Origin: Alcanivorax sp. 24
GTDB taxonomy: Bacteria > Pseudomonadota > Gammaproteobacteria > Pseudomonadales > Alcanivoracaceae
Direction of reading: 5' to 3'
Assembly: GCF_004360225.1 (NCBI RefSeq)
Contig: NZ_SNUA01000010.1
Span: 62,001 to 126,000, forward strand
Length of the DNA stretch: 64,000 nucleotides
In this document: positions 36,995-46,571 of the stretch, piece after piece
How the letters are laid out: every line of letters begins with the position of its first letter
How positions within the stretch are numbered: the stretch's first letter is position 1
Program-made: the position numbers and the translations under genes
Notes under the pieces: generated by a model
What the model was told of the DNA's origin: nothing
Database searches by the model: none
What the model saw: only the letters and a program-made list of their open reading frames with translations

Positions 36995-39285
36995 TGTCCA
37001 CGACCTTACAACTTTCCCGGCGCCGTTTCCTCCAGGGCAGCCTGGGGGCATTGACGTTGGCGGTGACCTCGGGGGGGCTGGTTACCATCGCCAGAGCCGC
37101 GGATGCGGATGCCAAGAAATACGGTGCCGACTCCATGCCGGGCGGTACGGTGGACGATCCTCTGGTTTTCGTGTCCATCGCCGAGGACGGCACGGTCACC
37201 ATAGTGGCGCATCGTGCCGAGATGGGAACCGGCGTGCGTACCAGTCTGCCCATGGTGGTGGCCGATGAAATGGAGGCCGACTGGGATCGCGTGCGGGTGG
37301 TGCAAGCGGAAGCCAACGAGGCCCGTTATGGCAACCAGAATGTGGACGGCTCGCGTAGCATGCGCCATTTTCTGATGCCGATGCGACGTGTGGGCGCGGC
37401 GGCCCGACAGATGTTGGAAGCGGCGGCCGCCGTCCGCTGGTCGGTGCCGGTGTCCGAGGTCAGGGCGGTGCGGCATGAGGTGATTCACCAAAGCTCCGGG
37501 CGACGTCTGGGCTATGGTGAGCTGGCGGCCGACGCGGCCCGGCAACCGGTGCCCGGAACGGAGCAGCTCAAACTCAAGACGCGTGACGACTATCGTTACA
37601 TAGGTAAGGACCAGGTGCGCCTGGTCGACCTGGAGGCCATTGGCAAGGGCCAGGCCACCTATGGCATGGATATGCGTCTGCCTGGCATGGTTTACGCCGT
37701 GGTGGCGCGCCCGCCCGTGGTGGGCGGCAAGCCGCGCCGTTTCGACAGTGAGAAAGCTCTGGCCGTGCCCGGTGTCGTGAAGGTGGTGGAGATTCCCGCT
37801 TTCCAGGGGGCGCCGGCATTCCAGCCGCTGGGCGGTGTCGCCGTGGTGGCGCGCAACACCTGGGCCGCGATCAAGGGCCGCGAAGCTCTGGAGATAGAGT
37901 GGGACGACGGCCCCAACGGTGGCTACCACTCCGCCGACTTCCGCGAGACACTGGCGCAGGCCTCGCGTGCAACGGGTAAAACCATTCGTGATAACGGTGA
38001 TGCCGTGAGCGTGTGGAACGACGCCGCCGAGACGGAGCGGTTCGCCGCTGACTACTACATCCCGCATTTGGCGCATGCGTCGATGGAACCGCCGGTAGCC
38101 ACGGTGCTGATCAAGGAGGGTCGCGCCGAGGTCTGGACCTCGGTGCAGAATCCGGCGGCGGCGCAACAGGCGGTCGCGGCACGACTGAAACTCAAACCCG
38201 AGGACGTCAAGGTCAACGTGCTGCTGCTGGGCGGCGGCTTCGGCCGGAAATCCAAACCGGATTATGTTGACGAAGCGGCCATCGTTGCCCGGGCCATGCC
38301 CGAAGGGACGCCGGTCAAGCTGGTATGGACCCGCGAAGACGACATCCACCACGACTACCTGCACACCGTTTCGGCGGAACGGCTGGAAGCAGTCATCGAC
38401 CAGGCCGGAAAGGTTCAGTCCTGGCTGCATCGCAGCGCCGCCCCCACTATTGCCTCGTTGTTCGCCGAGGGCGCCAAGGGGCAGCAGCTTTTCGAGTCGG
38501 CCATGTCGGCCATCAACATGCCTTACCGGATTCCGAATGTACGGGTCGAAACCGCGGAGGTCGCCGCCCACGCGCGCATCGGCTGGTTCCGGTCGGTGGC
38601 CAACATTCCTCATGCTTTCGCGGCGCAATGTTTCATCGCCGAACTGGCGCACCGCGCCGGCAAGGACCACCGGCAGTTCGCGCTCGATCTGATTGGTCCG
38701 CCACGCCGCATCGATCCCGGCGACATGGCTGACACCTGGAACTACACCGAGTCACCGGAACGCTATCCTTACGACACGGGCCGTTTGCGTGGCGTCATCG
38801 AGGCCGCCTGCCAAGGCGCCAAATGGGGACGGGAGCTTCCCAAGGGGCATGGTCTGGGCCTGGCCTTCTGTTACAGCTTCATGAGCTACACCGCCACCGT
38901 GGTCGAGGTGGCCGTGGACGAGAAGGGCGCGGTCCGGGTGCTGGCGGTGGACATGGCCATGGACTGTGGCCCACAGATCAACCCCGAGCGCATTCGTGCC
39001 CAGATGGAAGGCGGCGCGGTCATGGGGTTGAGTCTGGCCCTCACCAGCGAGATTACCTTCGAGAAAGGGCGTGTAAAACAGAGCAATTTCCACGACTACC
39101 AGGTGCTGCGCCACAACGCCTCGCCGCGGGTGATACGTACTCATCTGCTCAACGATGACCATGATTTGCCGCCGGGCGGCGTGGGCGAGCCGCCGGTGCC
39201 ACCGGTGGCTCCGGCCCTGTGCAATGCCATCTTCGCCGCCACCGGTAAGCGCGTGCGCAGCTTGCCGGTGGGGACGGTGACCTGA
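36994..39285 (+). CDS. Molybdopterin-binding subunit of an isoquinoline 1-oxidoreductase-type hydroxylase (Tat-exported)
   Basis: 763 residues. The N-terminus has a twin-arginine signal (SRRRFLQGSLGALTLAVTSGG), so the complex is assembled with cofactor in the cytoplasm and exported to the periplasm. MCD-cofactor and substrate blocks include VFVSIAEDGTVTIVAHRAEMGTGVRTSLPMVVADE, LLLGGGFGRKSKPDYVDEA and the C-terminal GGVGEPPVPPVAPALCNA with the catalytic glutamate. It belongs to the IorB/aldehyde dehydrogenase single-large-subunit group with no separate FAD subunit; electrons presumably go to a cytochrome. It is followed by XdhC-like and MocA-like genes for cofactor sulfuration and cytidylation. 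Confidence 0.93.
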   Translation: MSTTLQLSRRRFLQGSLGALTLAVTSGGLVTIARAADADAKKYGADSMPGGTVDDPLVFVSIAEDGTVTIVAHRAEMGTGVRTSLPMVVADEMEADWDRVRVVQAEANEARYGNQNVDGSRSMRHFLMPMRRVGAAARQMLEAAAAVRWSVPVSEVRAVRHEVIHQSSGRRLGYGELAADAARQPVPGTEQLKLKTRDDYRYIGKDQVRLVDLEAIGKGQATYGMDMRLPGMVYAVVARPPVVGGKPRRFDSEKALAVPGVVKVVEIPAFQGAPAFQPLGGVAVVARNTWAAIKGREALEIEWDDGPNGGYHSADFRETLAQASRATGKTIRDNGDAVSVWNDAAETERFAADYYIPHLAHASMEPPVATVLIKEGRAEVWTSVQNPAAAQQAVAARLKLKPEDVKVNVLLLGGGFGRKSKPDYVDEAAIVARAMPEGTPVKLVWTREDDIHHDYLHTVSAERLEAVIDQAGKVQSWLHRSAAPTIASLFAEGAKGQQLFESAMSAINMPYRIPNVRVETAEVAAHARIGWFRSVANIPHAFAAQCFIAELAHRAGKDHRQFALDLIGPPRRIDPGDMADTWNYTESPERYPYDTGRLRGVIEAACQGAKWGRELPKGHGLGLAFCYSFMSYTATVVEVAVDEKGAVRVLAVDMAMDCGPQINPERIRAQMEGGAVMGLSLALTSEITFEKGRVKQSNFHDYQVLRHNASPRVIRTHLLNDDHDLPPGGVGEPPVPPVAPALCNAIFAATGKRVRSLPVGTVT

Positions 39286-39329
39286 ATGTGGCAAGTCGGA
39301 TCGCGGATTGATCTGTTTCGGAGTCGGTC

Positions 39330-40253
39330 TTGAAGGAACACCATTGGGTTCACGCATCGCCGGTCCGAACGCTGCGGACCGATGACCCGCTCGAACTGCT
39401 GAAATTCGCGCGGGCCAGCTTCCGCGGAGGCGGTGTGGCGATCGCCATGCTCGTTGACATAAGAGGAGGGGCGGCGCGCTCGCTCGGTTCGCAGGTCGTG
39501 GTCACCGAGGAGGGCGAATTCGCCGGCTTTGTTTCCGGCGGCTGTGTGGAAGCGGCCGTCGCCGCCGAGGCGCTTCTCGCGCTGGCCGAGGGCCGTGATC
39601 GCTCCGTGCTCTACGGCGAGGGCTCGCCATTTTTTGACATCGTACTGCCCTGCGGAGGCGGCATCACCGTCGCCATTCATGTACTCAGAGACATCGACGC
39701 CATCGATCAGGTTATCGCGTGTCTCGACAAGCGCGGTCCGGCCGGGCTGGCTTACTCTCCGCAACAGCAAACGTTGAGGTGCGTTGCGTCACCGGAACAG
39801 GCCGGGTGGCGCGATGACACCTTTGTGTCGGTCTATCGTCCGGTGACGCGGGTGGTGATATCCGGGGGCGGCATTGAAGCGGAACGCGTCGCCCTGCTGG
39901 CGGAATGCTCGGGCTACGATGCCGTCGTTCTCGACCCGTCGCGGGCCAGGGAAGGGTTGGACGGGGTGGCTGATGCCCATAGCGCCATTGTGCTTCTGCA
40001 TCACGATCTGGATGTGGAACTGCCGTTCCTGGAAAAGGCGCTGAACGCTCCGGGCTTTTATCTCGGCGCCCTGGGCAGTACCCGAACCCACCGTAAACGC
40101 ATCGAACGTTTGCTCGGCCTCGGTTTCAGTGATGAGGACGTGGCCCGGATCAAGGCGCCGATTGGCCTGTTCGGGCCGGCGCGAGAGGCGTCGTCCCTGG
40201 CCATTTCGGTGCTCGCCGATGTCGCCGCGACGCGCTTGGTGACCTTTGTCTGA
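39330..40253 (+). CDS. XdhC/CoxI family molybdenum-enzyme maturation factor
   Basis: 307 residues with the XdhC N-terminal domain (GGGVAIAMLVDIRGGAARSLGSQVVVTEEGEFAGFVSGGCVEAAVAAEA) and the C-terminal Rossmann XdhC_C domain (LGALGSTRTHRKRIERLLGLGFSDEDVARIKAPIGL). XdhC binds the Mo cofactor, helps its sulfuration and inserts it into xanthine-dehydrogenase-type enzymes. The only plausible start consistent with the N-terminal domain is TTG 39330, preceded by CGGAG, so the start is uncertain. It lies 45 bp after the Mo subunit. Confidence 0.9.
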   Translation: MKEHHWVHASPVRTLRTDDPLELLKFARASFRGGGVAIAMLVDIRGGAARSLGSQVVVTEEGEFAGFVSGGCVEAAVAAEALLALAEGRDRSVLYGEGSPFFDIVLPCGGGITVAIHVLRDIDAIDQVIACLDKRGPAGLAYSPQQQTLRCVASPEQAGWRDDTFVSVYRPVTRVVISGGGIEAERVALLAECSGYDAVVLDPSRAREGLDGVADAHSAIVLLHHDLDVELPFLEKALNAPGFYLGALGSTRTHRKRIERLLGLGFSDEDVARIKAPIGLFGPAREASSLAISVLADVAATRLVTFV

Positions 40254-40292
40254 ATCCCGGTAAGGTGGATCGTGCCCGGTGCTGGCGGGGTG

Positions 40293-40907
40293 TCAGATTT
40301 TCAGCACGCCGCCCGCCCGGATGACCGCTTCTGGCGTGTCCACATCAAGAAGCGCGGCCGGGCCGGTTTCCACGTCGAGGACCGGCAACTCCGACCGCTC
40401 GATCAATGATCGAGCTCCGGTATCGCCAGACAGCTGCCGCATGTCGTTGTAAAGGGCCTCGGGAATGATGACGGGATTGCCGCGTTGCCCGTCGCAGCTT
40501 GCGCGCACGATCACGTTACCGCCGTGCTGGCGAAATGCCTGGACCAGCCGGTGGACATGATCCGGGGTGATCGCCGGCATGTCGGCCAGCATCACCAGAG
40601 TGCCGCCGGTTTTCATGATCGCCGGATGAGCAAACCCGCAAGCCAGGGAACTGCCGATGCCGGTGCCATGGGCGGGATTGAATTGCGGTTCCACCTCGAG
40701 TTCACTCAGTGCCGACTCGACTTGTGAGTGCTGATGTCCGGTGACCGCGATGACCGGGCAAAGGCGGGACGACAACAAGGTTTGCGCTGATCGTCTTACC
40801 AGCGGACAGCCGTCGAATTCGGCCAGCAATTTATGGTGTGATCCCATGCGGCGGGCCTCACCGGCGGCGAGCAACAAACCAGCGACCGTGATCTTCCTGC
40901 CTGGCAC
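40293..40907 (-). CDS. MocA-like molybdenum cofactor cytidylyltransferase / MobA-related NTP transferase
   Basis: 204 residues beginning with GTG 40907. Nucleotidyltransferase motifs are VAGLLLAAGEARRMGSHHKLL and LVMLADMPAITPDHVHRL, with GQRGNPVIIP and GDTGARSLIE further on. MocA transfers CMP to molybdopterin to form the dinucleotide cofactor used by this class of hydroxylase. It is convergent with the xdhC-like gene (40-bp gap), so it has its own promoter; context still supports service to the adjacent enzyme. Confidence 0.88.
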   Translation of the reverse strand: MPGRKITVAGLLLAAGEARRMGSHHKLLAEFDGCPLVRRSAQTLLSSRLCPVIAVTGHQHSQVESALSELEVEPQFNPAHGTGIGSSLACGFAHPAIMKTGGTLVMLADMPAITPDHVHRLVQAFRQHGGNVIVRASCDGQRGNPVIIPEALYNDMRQLSGDTGARSLIERSELPVLDVETGPAALLDVDTPEAVIRAGGVLKI

Positions 40908-41025
40908 CGATAGCCCTCTTATCCGTATTCAGGAAAGGCAGTATGGCGCCGTCCCATTGAAAGTGAAACGGCGTCTATCCGTAAGCTGGCTGCTATCGGA
41001 TTGAAGGTGGGCTGAAAGGTTCATG

Positions 41026-41054
41026 GGCGGAAACCGGTGGGGCCGGTTTCCGCC
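41026..41054. terminator. Stem-loop downstream of ychF
   Basis: GGCGGAAACCGG (41026-41037) and CCGGTTTCCGCC (41043-41054) form a perfect 12-bp stem with a 5-base loop, about 50 bp beyond the ychF stop in the spacer before the divergent mocA-like gene. No T-run follows on either strand. A terminator role for the pth-ychF transcript is likely. Confidence 0.5.
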
Positions 41055-41101
41055 TGACGGGCGGGTTGGCCCTGGTCGCCTGGGGCGAGGGGCAAGCGGG
41101 A

Positions 41102-42193
41102 TCAGACGTTGAAGCGGAAGTGCACCACGTCGCCGTCCTTGACCACGTACTCCTTGCCTTCCAGGCGCCATTTGCCGGCGTCCTTGGCGCCCTGTTCGCC
41201 GTTGTAGGCGACGTAATCGTCGTAGGCGGTGACCTCGGCGCGAATAAAGCCTTTCTCGAAGTCGGTGTGGATGACGCCAGCGGCTTGCGGGGCGGTGGCG
41301 CCGATCTTGACGGTCCAGGCGCGCACTTCTTTTTTGCCGGCGGTGAAGTAGGTGTGCAGACCGAGCAGACTGTAGCCGGCGCGGATCACCCGGTTCAGGC
41401 CAGGCTCTTCCATGCCCAGGTCAGCCAGGAAGTCGGCTTTTTCATCGTCGTCCAGCTCGGCGATTTCCGCTTCGATCTTGGCGCAGATCGGCACCACCGA
41501 AGCGTTTTCCTTTTCCGCCAGTTCCCGTACCGCGCCCAGCAGCGGGTTGTTGTCGAAGCCGTCCTCGTCCACGTTGGCGATGTACATGGTGGGTTTGAGG
41601 GTGAGCAGGTTGAGGCTGCGCAGTTGTTTGCGTTCGTCGTCACTCAGTTCGGCGGCCCGGGCCGGTTCGCCTTCGTTCAGTAACGGCAGCACTTTGTCCA
41701 ACACCGGTAACAGCGCCTGGGCTTCCTTGTTCTGGCCCTTGGCGGCCTTGGTGGCGCGCTGATGGGCGCGTTCCACGGTGTCCAGATCGGCCAGCGCCAG
41801 TTCGGTGTTGATGACGGCGATGTCGTCCAGGGGGGACACCTTGCCGGCCACGTGGATCACGTTCTCGTCATCGAAACAGCGCACCACATGAGCGATGGCG
41901 TCGGTTTCGCGAATGTTGGCCAGGAACTGGTTGCCCAGGCCCTCGCCTTTGGAAGCGCCGGCCACCAGACCGGCGATATCGACGAATTCCATGGTGGCCG
42001 GCAGCACCCGCTCCGGGTTGACGATGGCGGCCAGCTTGTCCTGCCGTGGGTCGGGGATGGGCACCACGCCGGTGTTCGGCTCAATGGTGCAGAAAGGGAA
42101 GTTCTCGGCGTCGATGCCCGCCTTGGTCAAGGCGTTGAAAAGAGTGGACTTGCCCACGTTGGGGAGTCCCACGATGCCGCACTGAATACCCAT
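41102..42193 (-). CDS. ychF: Redox-regulated ATPase YchF
   Basis: 363 residues from ATG 42193, preceded by GGAGGT; an alternative in-frame start is 42199. The P-loop is [21 protein letters not shown] and the NxxE motif NVDEDG occurs in place of NKxD, as in this ATP-preferring OBG-family member. The C-terminal TGS-like domain ends [12 protein letters not shown]. YchF binds ribosomes and affects oxidative-stress responses. It follows pth in the minus-strand cluster, the canonical order, although a GST gene on the other strand lies between them here. Confidence 0.96.
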   Translation of the reverse strand: MGIQCGIVGLPNVGKSTLFNALTKAGIDAENFPFCTIEPNTGVVPIPDPRQDKLAAIVNPERVLPATMEFVDIAGLVAGASKGEGLGNQFLANIRETDAIAHVVRCFDDENVIHVAGKVSPLDDIAVINTELALADLDTVERAHQRATKAAKGQNKEAQALLPVLDKVLPLLNEGEPARAAELSDDERKQLRSLNLLTLKPTMYIANVDEDGFDNNPLLGAVRELAEKENASVVPICAKIEAEIAELDDDEKADFLADLGMEEPGLNRVIRAGYSLLGLHTYFTAGKKEVRAWTVKIGATAPQAAGVIHTDFEKGFIRAEVTAYDDYVAYNGEQGAKDAGKWRLEGKEYVVKDGDVVHFRFNV

Positions 42194-42353
42194 AACCATA
42201 CCTCCACGTTCGAGGGCGCAATGCTACTCAAGCCGCCGGCAAAAAGCGACCGCCATGGCGGGGTTGCCAGGGAGCCGTGGCGAACAGGCGCTGGCGCCGA
42301 TATGACGGCGCCGGGGCGCGGCTAGACTGGCTGGTCAGAAAACCAAGAGTCCG

Positions 42354-43094
42354 ATGATCATGCGTATCCTTTACCAGTTTCCCATTTCCCATTACTGCGA
42401 GAAGAGCCGTTGGCAATTGGAGCACAAGGGGCTGGCGTACGAGACCCGCGACCTGCTGCCCGGAGCGCACTGGCCGCGAACGCGCTGGCTGGCCCGGATC
42501 GGTACCGTGCCGGTGCTGCGTGACGGTGAGCGCAGGGTGGGGGACTCGACCAGAATTGCCTATTACCTGGAGAAGTACTATCCCGAGCGTTCCCTGATTC
42601 CCGAGGCGCCGGCCTTGCGTCATCGGGTCATTGAACTGGAGCAACAGTTCGACCGCCTGGGGGTTCATTTGCGGACCTGGATGTACGGACAGGTGCTGGA
42701 TCGCCCGGAAACCATGGAACTGTTGCTGTCGCCGGCGGCAATGGCCCCTTGGTTGACGCGGTTGCTGGCGTCGCCCCTGCGTCAGGTGATCCGTCGCAAG
42801 TACGCCATCGAGCCGAAATCGGTGGTTTATGCCAGCGAACGGGTCGAGGAAGGGCTGACGCTGGTGGAGAATCTGTTAGCCCGGAACGGGGGCGATTACC
42901 TGGTGGGAGAAAGCCTGACGCTGGCGGACATTACCGCCGCCAGTCTGCTGGCGCCGATGATGGGGATTGCCGGCACCCCTTGGGAAGGGATTGAGATCGC
43001 CAGTTTGCCGGAGCCGGTCCAGCAGCAATTCCAGGCCAACCGCGAACGGCCCGCCGGGCAATGGGTGAAGGAGCGTTACCTGAGTGACCGGTAG
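42354..43094 (+). CDS. Glutathione S-transferase family protein
   Basis: 246 residues. The N-terminal thioredoxin-like domain (MRILYQFPISHYCEKSRWQLEHKGLAYETRDLLPG, then GTVPVLRDGERRVGDSTRIAYYLEKYYPE) has the ES-T glutathione-contact region; a helical C-terminal domain follows, with GGDYLVGESLTLADITAASLLAPM. A start at ATG 42360 is equally possible. Substrate is unknown. It is inserted, on the plus strand, between pth and ychF, which are normally adjacent on the minus strand, so this gene interrupts a conserved cluster. Confidence 0.9.
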   Translation: MIMRILYQFPISHYCEKSRWQLEHKGLAYETRDLLPGAHWPRTRWLARIGTVPVLRDGERRVGDSTRIAYYLEKYYPERSLIPEAPALRHRVIELEQQFDRLGVHLRTWMYGQVLDRPETMELLLSPAAMAPWLTRLLASPLRQVIRRKYAIEPKSVVYASERVEEGLTLVENLLARNGGDYLVGESLTLADITAASLLAPMMGIAGTPWEGIEIASLPEPVQQQFQANRERPAGQWVKERYLSDR

Positions 43095-43106
43095 AGGGCG
43101 TGGCGG

Positions 43107-43691
43107 TCAGGCGCGAAAGCCGTTCAGGTGGTTCATGGCGGTGTTAAGGTCGCCGCGCAGCAAATCGGGGGTATAACGCACCGCTTCGTCGATGGCATGT
43201 TCGATGAGCGTACGGTCGGCGGTGGACGGTTTGTTGAGCACATGGGGTGTGACCAGTTGGGCGCTGCCCGGGTGGCCGATGCCGATGCGCAGCCGGTAAA
43301 AGTTCCGGTTGTTGCCGTGGCGGCTGATGATGTCCTTGAGGCCATTGTGGCCGCCGTGCCCGCCGCCTTGCTTGAACCGGGCGGTGCCGGGTGGCAGATC
43401 CAGCTCGTCATGGGCGACCAGGATTTCCTCGGTGGGAATCTTGAAGAAGTTGGCCAGAGCAGCGGTGGACTGGCCACTGCGGTTCATGAAAGTGGTGGGC
43501 ACCAGCAAGCGGATGGTTTCGCCTTCGAAGGTGAACGTCCCGGTGACACCGAAGTACTTCTTTTCCTCGTTGAGGTGAACCCCGTGAGCACGGGCCAGCG
43601 CGTCCACATACCAGATGCCGGCATTGTGGCGGGTCTGCTCGTACTCCTGCCCCGGGTTACCGAGGCCGACAATCAGTCGGACCGGTGCCAT
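43107..43691 (-). CDS. pth: Peptidyl-tRNA hydrolase
   Basis: 194 residues, typical length. [25 protein letters not shown] contains the catalytic histidine; [64 protein letters not shown] is the signature core. It recycles peptidyl-tRNAs released from stalled ribosomes. It follows rplY, separated by an intrinsic terminator at 43714-43737. Confidence 0.97.
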   Translation of the reverse strand: MAPVRLIVGLGNPGQEYEQTRHNAGIWYVDALARAHGVHLNEEKKYFGVTGTFTFEGETIRLLVPTTFMNRSGQSTAALANFFKIPTEEILVAHDELDLPPGTARFKQGGGHGGHNGLKDIISRHGNNRNFYRLRIGIGHPGSAQLVTPHVLNKPSTADRTLIEHAIDEAVRYTPDLLRGDLNTAMNHLNGFRA

Positions 43692-43713
43692 GTCGCTATC
43701 CTGAAGTCATAAA

Positions 43714-43737
43714 AAACGGGGGCCGAGGCCCCCGTTT
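43714..43737 (-). terminator. Intrinsic terminator between rplY and pth
   Basis: AAACGGGGGCC (43714-43724) pairs with GGCCCCCGTTT (43727-43737); on the minus strand the stem is followed by a run of six T residues (43711-43716 complement). It should end part of rplY transcription, so pth may depend on read-through or its own promoter. Confidence 0.8.
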
Positions 43738-43750
43738 CGTTTCGGGCCAA

Positions 43751-44395
43751 TTATTCCTGGCCTTCGCCTTCCGCTTCGCCACCTTCCTCGGCGTCGTCGC
43801 CACCGCCACGCACTTTCGGCTTGTGTACCGCGGCAACCGGCTGGTCGTGGCTTTCGCCGTGGCTCAGCTCGACCAGGGTCACGCCTTTCGGTAGTACCAG
43901 GTCGGACAGGTGAACCACTTGCTCAAGGGCAACATCGGCCATGTCCACTTCGATGAATTCCGGCAGGTCCTGCGGCAGACAGCTGACCTGAACCTCGGAG
44001 ATGTTGTGGTGGACCTCACCGCCTTCCTTCTTCACGCCCACGCTGGTTTCTTCGTTAATGAAGTGCAGCGGAACGGTCATGGTGATGGCATGGCTGGTGT
44101 CCACGCGCAGGAAGTCGGCGTGGATCGGGAAGCCGCTGGACGGATGGCGCTGCAGATCACGCAGTACCGCCTGGTGCTCCTTGCCTTCCAGTTTCAGGGT
44201 CAGCACGTGGCTGTAGAAGGCTTCGTTTTCCAGGGCTTTGCGCAGCTCACGCATTTCCAGGGACAGCATGGCGGGCTCGTCGGTACCACCGTAGAGAACG
44301 GCGGGAACCCGGTCTTGCAGACGACGCAGGCGGCGGCTCGCACCTTTCCCCTTGTCGCTGCGTGCTTCAGCGTTCAGTACAAACTCATTGCTCAT
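43751..44395 (-). CDS. rplY: 50S ribosomal protein L25 (Ctc/TL5 form)
   Basis: 214 residues from ATG 44395 ([37 protein letters not shown]), preceded by GGAGAA. This is the long two-domain form with an acidic C-terminal tail ([18 protein letters not shown]) rather than the 94-residue E. coli L25. It binds 5S rRNA. Position between prs and pth is canonical. Confidence 0.96.
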   Translation of the reverse strand: MSNEFVLNAEARSDKGKGASRRLRRLQDRVPAVLYGGTDEPAMLSLEMRELRKALENEAFYSHVLTLKLEGKEHQAVLRDLQRHPSSGFPIHADFLRVDTSHAITMTVPLHFINEETSVGVKKEGGEVHHNISEVQVSCLPQDLPEFIEVDMADVALEQVVHLSDLVLPKGVTLVELSHGESHDQPVAAVHKPKVRGGGDDAEEGGEAEGEGQE

Positions 44396-44506
44396 GAGTA
44401 TTCTCCGGTAAAGCTCCACGGCGCCCCGCGACCAGGCGCACCGGGAGGGATCAATCGAATGGAACCGGCAACCAGGCCGGAAGGGGGCGGATTATGCCGG
44501 AAAAGA

Positions 44507-44590
44507 ACGCTAGACGCTAGACGCCGGACGCCGGACGAAAAGCAAAAAGCCCGCCGAGGCGGGCTTTTGGAAAGCGTCAGGCGTCCGGCG
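44507..44590. repeat. Facing pair of GACGC-type repeats around a terminator
   Basis: Left copy 44507-44537 consists of repeated ACGCTAG and ACGCCGG words; right copy 44574-44590 holds the inverted words (GCGTCAGGCGTCCGGCG). A strong terminator (44545-44568) sits between them. The right copy abuts the prs stop codon. It is the same family and facing arrangement as at 12291-12413. Confidence 0.6.
44545..44568. terminator. Bidirectional-type intrinsic terminator after prs
   Basis: AAAAGCCCGCC (44545-44555) and GGCGGGCTTTT (44558-44568) are perfect arms; T-runs occur on both strands. It lies 23 bp beyond the prs stop on the minus strand and separates prs from rplY. Confidence 0.85.
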
Positions 44591-45550
44591 TTACACCAGC
44601 TCGAGGCGGTCGAACATGGCGGACAGGGATTCCTCGTTGTTCACCCGGCGTACCGTTTCAGCCAGAATCGGTGCCAGGCTGAGGACGCGGATGTTGGGGC
44701 AGGCTTCGCCTTCCAGGGACAGCGGGATGCTGTCGGTGACCACCAGCTGATCCAGCGGGCTGTTGCGGATGTTGTCGATGGCCGGGCCGGAGAGTACCGC
44801 GTGGGTACAGTAGGCGTAGACCTTGGCGGCTCCGTGGTCTTTCAGGGCCTGGGCGGCTTTGCACAGGGTGCCGGCGGTGTCGACGATATCGTCCACCAGG
44901 ATACAGGTGCGGCCCTCGACTTCACCGATGATGTGCATGACCTGGGATTCGTTGGCTTTCGGGCGGCGCTTGTCGATGATCGCCAGATCCAGGTCATTGA
45001 GCTGCTTGGCCAGGGCACGGGCGCGGACCACGCCGCCCACGTCCGGGCTCACCACCATGGCGTCGTCATACTTCTGGCGCTCGATATCGGCCACGAACAG
45101 AGGCGTGGCGTAGACGTTGTCCACCGGGATATCGAAGAAGCCTTGAATCTGGTCGGCGTGCAGGTCCACCGTCACCACCCGGTCGATACCCACCGCGGTA
45201 ATCATGTCGGCCACCACCTTGGCGGTGATGGGCACCCGCGCGGAGCGAACCCGGCGGTCTTGACGGGCATAGCCGAAGTAGGGCATGACGGCGGTGATGC
45301 GGCCGGCGGAGGAGCGGCGCAGGGCATCCGCCATCACCAGCACTTCCATCAGGTTGTTATTGGTGGGGTTGCAGGTGGACTGGACGATGAACACGTCCTT
45401 GCCGCGTACATTCTCCTGGATGTCCACGGCGACTTCGCCGTCGCTGAAGGTGCCGACTTCGGCATCGCCCAGGGGAATGCTGAGATGCCGGGACATGGCC
45501 TCGGCGAGAACCGGGTTGGCGTTACCGGAAAAGATGACGAGTTTGGACAC
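44591..45550 (-). CDS. prs: Ribose-phosphate pyrophosphokinase
   Basis: 319 residues. [71 protein letters not shown] at the start, the catalytic-flap region [35 protein letters not shown] and the PRPP loop [18 protein letters not shown] are all present. It makes PRPP for nucleotide, histidine and tryptophan synthesis. It lies directly after a tRNA-Gln gene, the usual gammaproteobacterial order. Confidence 0.97.
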   Translation of the reverse strand: MSKLVIFSGNANPVLAEAMSRHLSIPLGDAEVGTFSDGEVAVDIQENVRGKDVFIVQSTCNPTNNNLMEVLVMADALRRSSAGRITAVMPYFGYARQDRRVRSARVPITAKVVADMITAVGIDRVVTVDLHADQIQGFFDIPVDNVYATPLFVADIERQKYDDAMVVSPDVGGVVRARALAKQLNDLDLAIIDKRRPKANESQVMHIIGEVEGRTCILVDDIVDTAGTLCKAAQALKDHGAAKVYAYCTHAVLSGPAIDNIRNSPLDQLVVTDSIPLSLEGEACPNIRVLSLAPILAETVRRVNNEESLSAMFDRLELV

Positions 45551-45601
45551 TGGCGTCCCCTAGGATGTTGAAAGTACTGTTTTGAAGTACTACAGGAAAG
45601 A

Positions 45602-45677
45602 TGGCTGGGGTACCAGGACTCGAACCTGGGAATGACGGGATCAAAACCCGTTGCCTTACCAACTTGGCGATACCCCA
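45602..45677 (-). tRNA. tRNA-Gln (anticodon TTG)
   Basis: Read on the minus strand, the 76-nt cloverleaf starts TGGGGTATCGCC and ends with encoded CCA. The acceptor TGGGGTA pairs with TACCCCA, the anticodon loop TTTTGAT carries TTG at 45642-45644, and the T-loop is GGTTCGAGTCC. It is one base longer in the D-loop than the E. coli equivalent. It lies between ispE and prs, the classical location. Confidence 0.97.
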
Positions 45678-45689
45678 ACACTAACTTGC

Positions 45690-46571
45690 TCAGGACGTTC
45701 CTGAATTCTGTCTGGCCCGAAGCGTTGCCAGTGCCTCCCGGAGTGGGGAGATTTGTTTGCTTCGTGCCACAAAACCTGTCCAGTGCTGTGGCAACCTCGG
45801 CAGTAATTGCCGGGCTGCTTGCTCACCGGCAAGGCGTGCGAAACAGCAGGCGCCGGTGCCGGTCATGCGGGCGTTGCCCGCTTCTCGCTGGAGCCAGTCC
45901 AGGGCTTCCGCTATGAGCGGAAAGTGCCGTTTGGCCACGCTTTCACAGTCATTTTGCAGACTGTCCAGGATGCCCCTGTCCAGCGAGGCCGGTACTGTAA
46001 TGGGGGGTGTGTGCCTTGTCAATTCCTTGTCGCCGAAAATTCGAGCGGTCGGAACGGCAATGCCGGGGTGCACCACCAGAAACCATTCTTCGGGCATGAA
46101 CACCGGAGTCAGGCGTTCGCCGACGCCTTCCGCCCAGGCGCTGTGGCCGGCCACGAATACCGGAACGTCGGCACCCAGCTTCAGCCCCAGAGCCATCAGT
46201 TCCGACTCTTCCAGGTTCAGATCCCAAAGCAGGTTCAGACCGCACAGAGCGGTGGCGGCGTCGGAAGAGCCGCCGCCGACCCCGCCCCCGGCGGGTAGCC
46301 GTTTTTGCAAACGCAGACGCGCGCCCTGGCGGCATCCGGTGTGCTCGCGCAGAAGCCGGGCGGCCCGCAGTACCAAATTGTCGTCATCGATGGGCAAGTC
46401 GGGGGCGTCACATTGGAGGTGGAGATCGTCGCCCGGCTCAAAGTAGAGGCGATCGCCATGGTCCAGGATCACGAACAGGGTTTGCAGCTCATGGTAGCCG
46501 TTCGGGCGGCGGCCAGTGATATGCAAAAAGAGATTCAGCTTGGCCGGCGCCGGTAGATCGAAGGGGGTCAT
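45690..46571 (-). CDS. ispE: 4-diphosphocytidyl-2-C-methyl-D-erythritol kinase
   Basis: 293 residues of the GHMP kinase family. Motif 1 is LPAPAKLNLFLHITGRRPNGYHELQTLF, the ATP site LPAGGGVGGGSSDAATALCGLN and motif 3 MTGTGACCFARLA. It phosphorylates CDP-methylerythritol in the non-mevalonate isoprenoid pathway. Its start overlaps the lolB stop by 4 bp (ATGA). Confidence 0.97.
   Translation of the reverse strand: MTPFDLPAPAKLNLFLHITGRRPNGYHELQTLFVILDHGDRLYFEPGDDLHLQCDAPDLPIDDDNLVLRAARLLREHTGCRQGARLRLQKRLPAGGGVGGGSSDAATALCGLNLLWDLNLEESELMALGLKLGADVPVFVAGHSAWAEGVGERLTPVFMPEEWFLVVHPGIAVPTARIFGDKELTRHTPPITVPASLDRGILDSLQNDCESVAKRHFPLIAEALDWLQREAGNARMTGTGACCFARLAGEQAARQLLPRLPQHWTGFVARSKQISPLREALATLRARQNSGTS

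Noticed and set aside
37006-38670. Minus-strand open frame (554 codons) opposite the molybdenum subunit
   Set aside because: Antisense shadow; the plus-strand frame carries the cofactor motifs and Tat signal.
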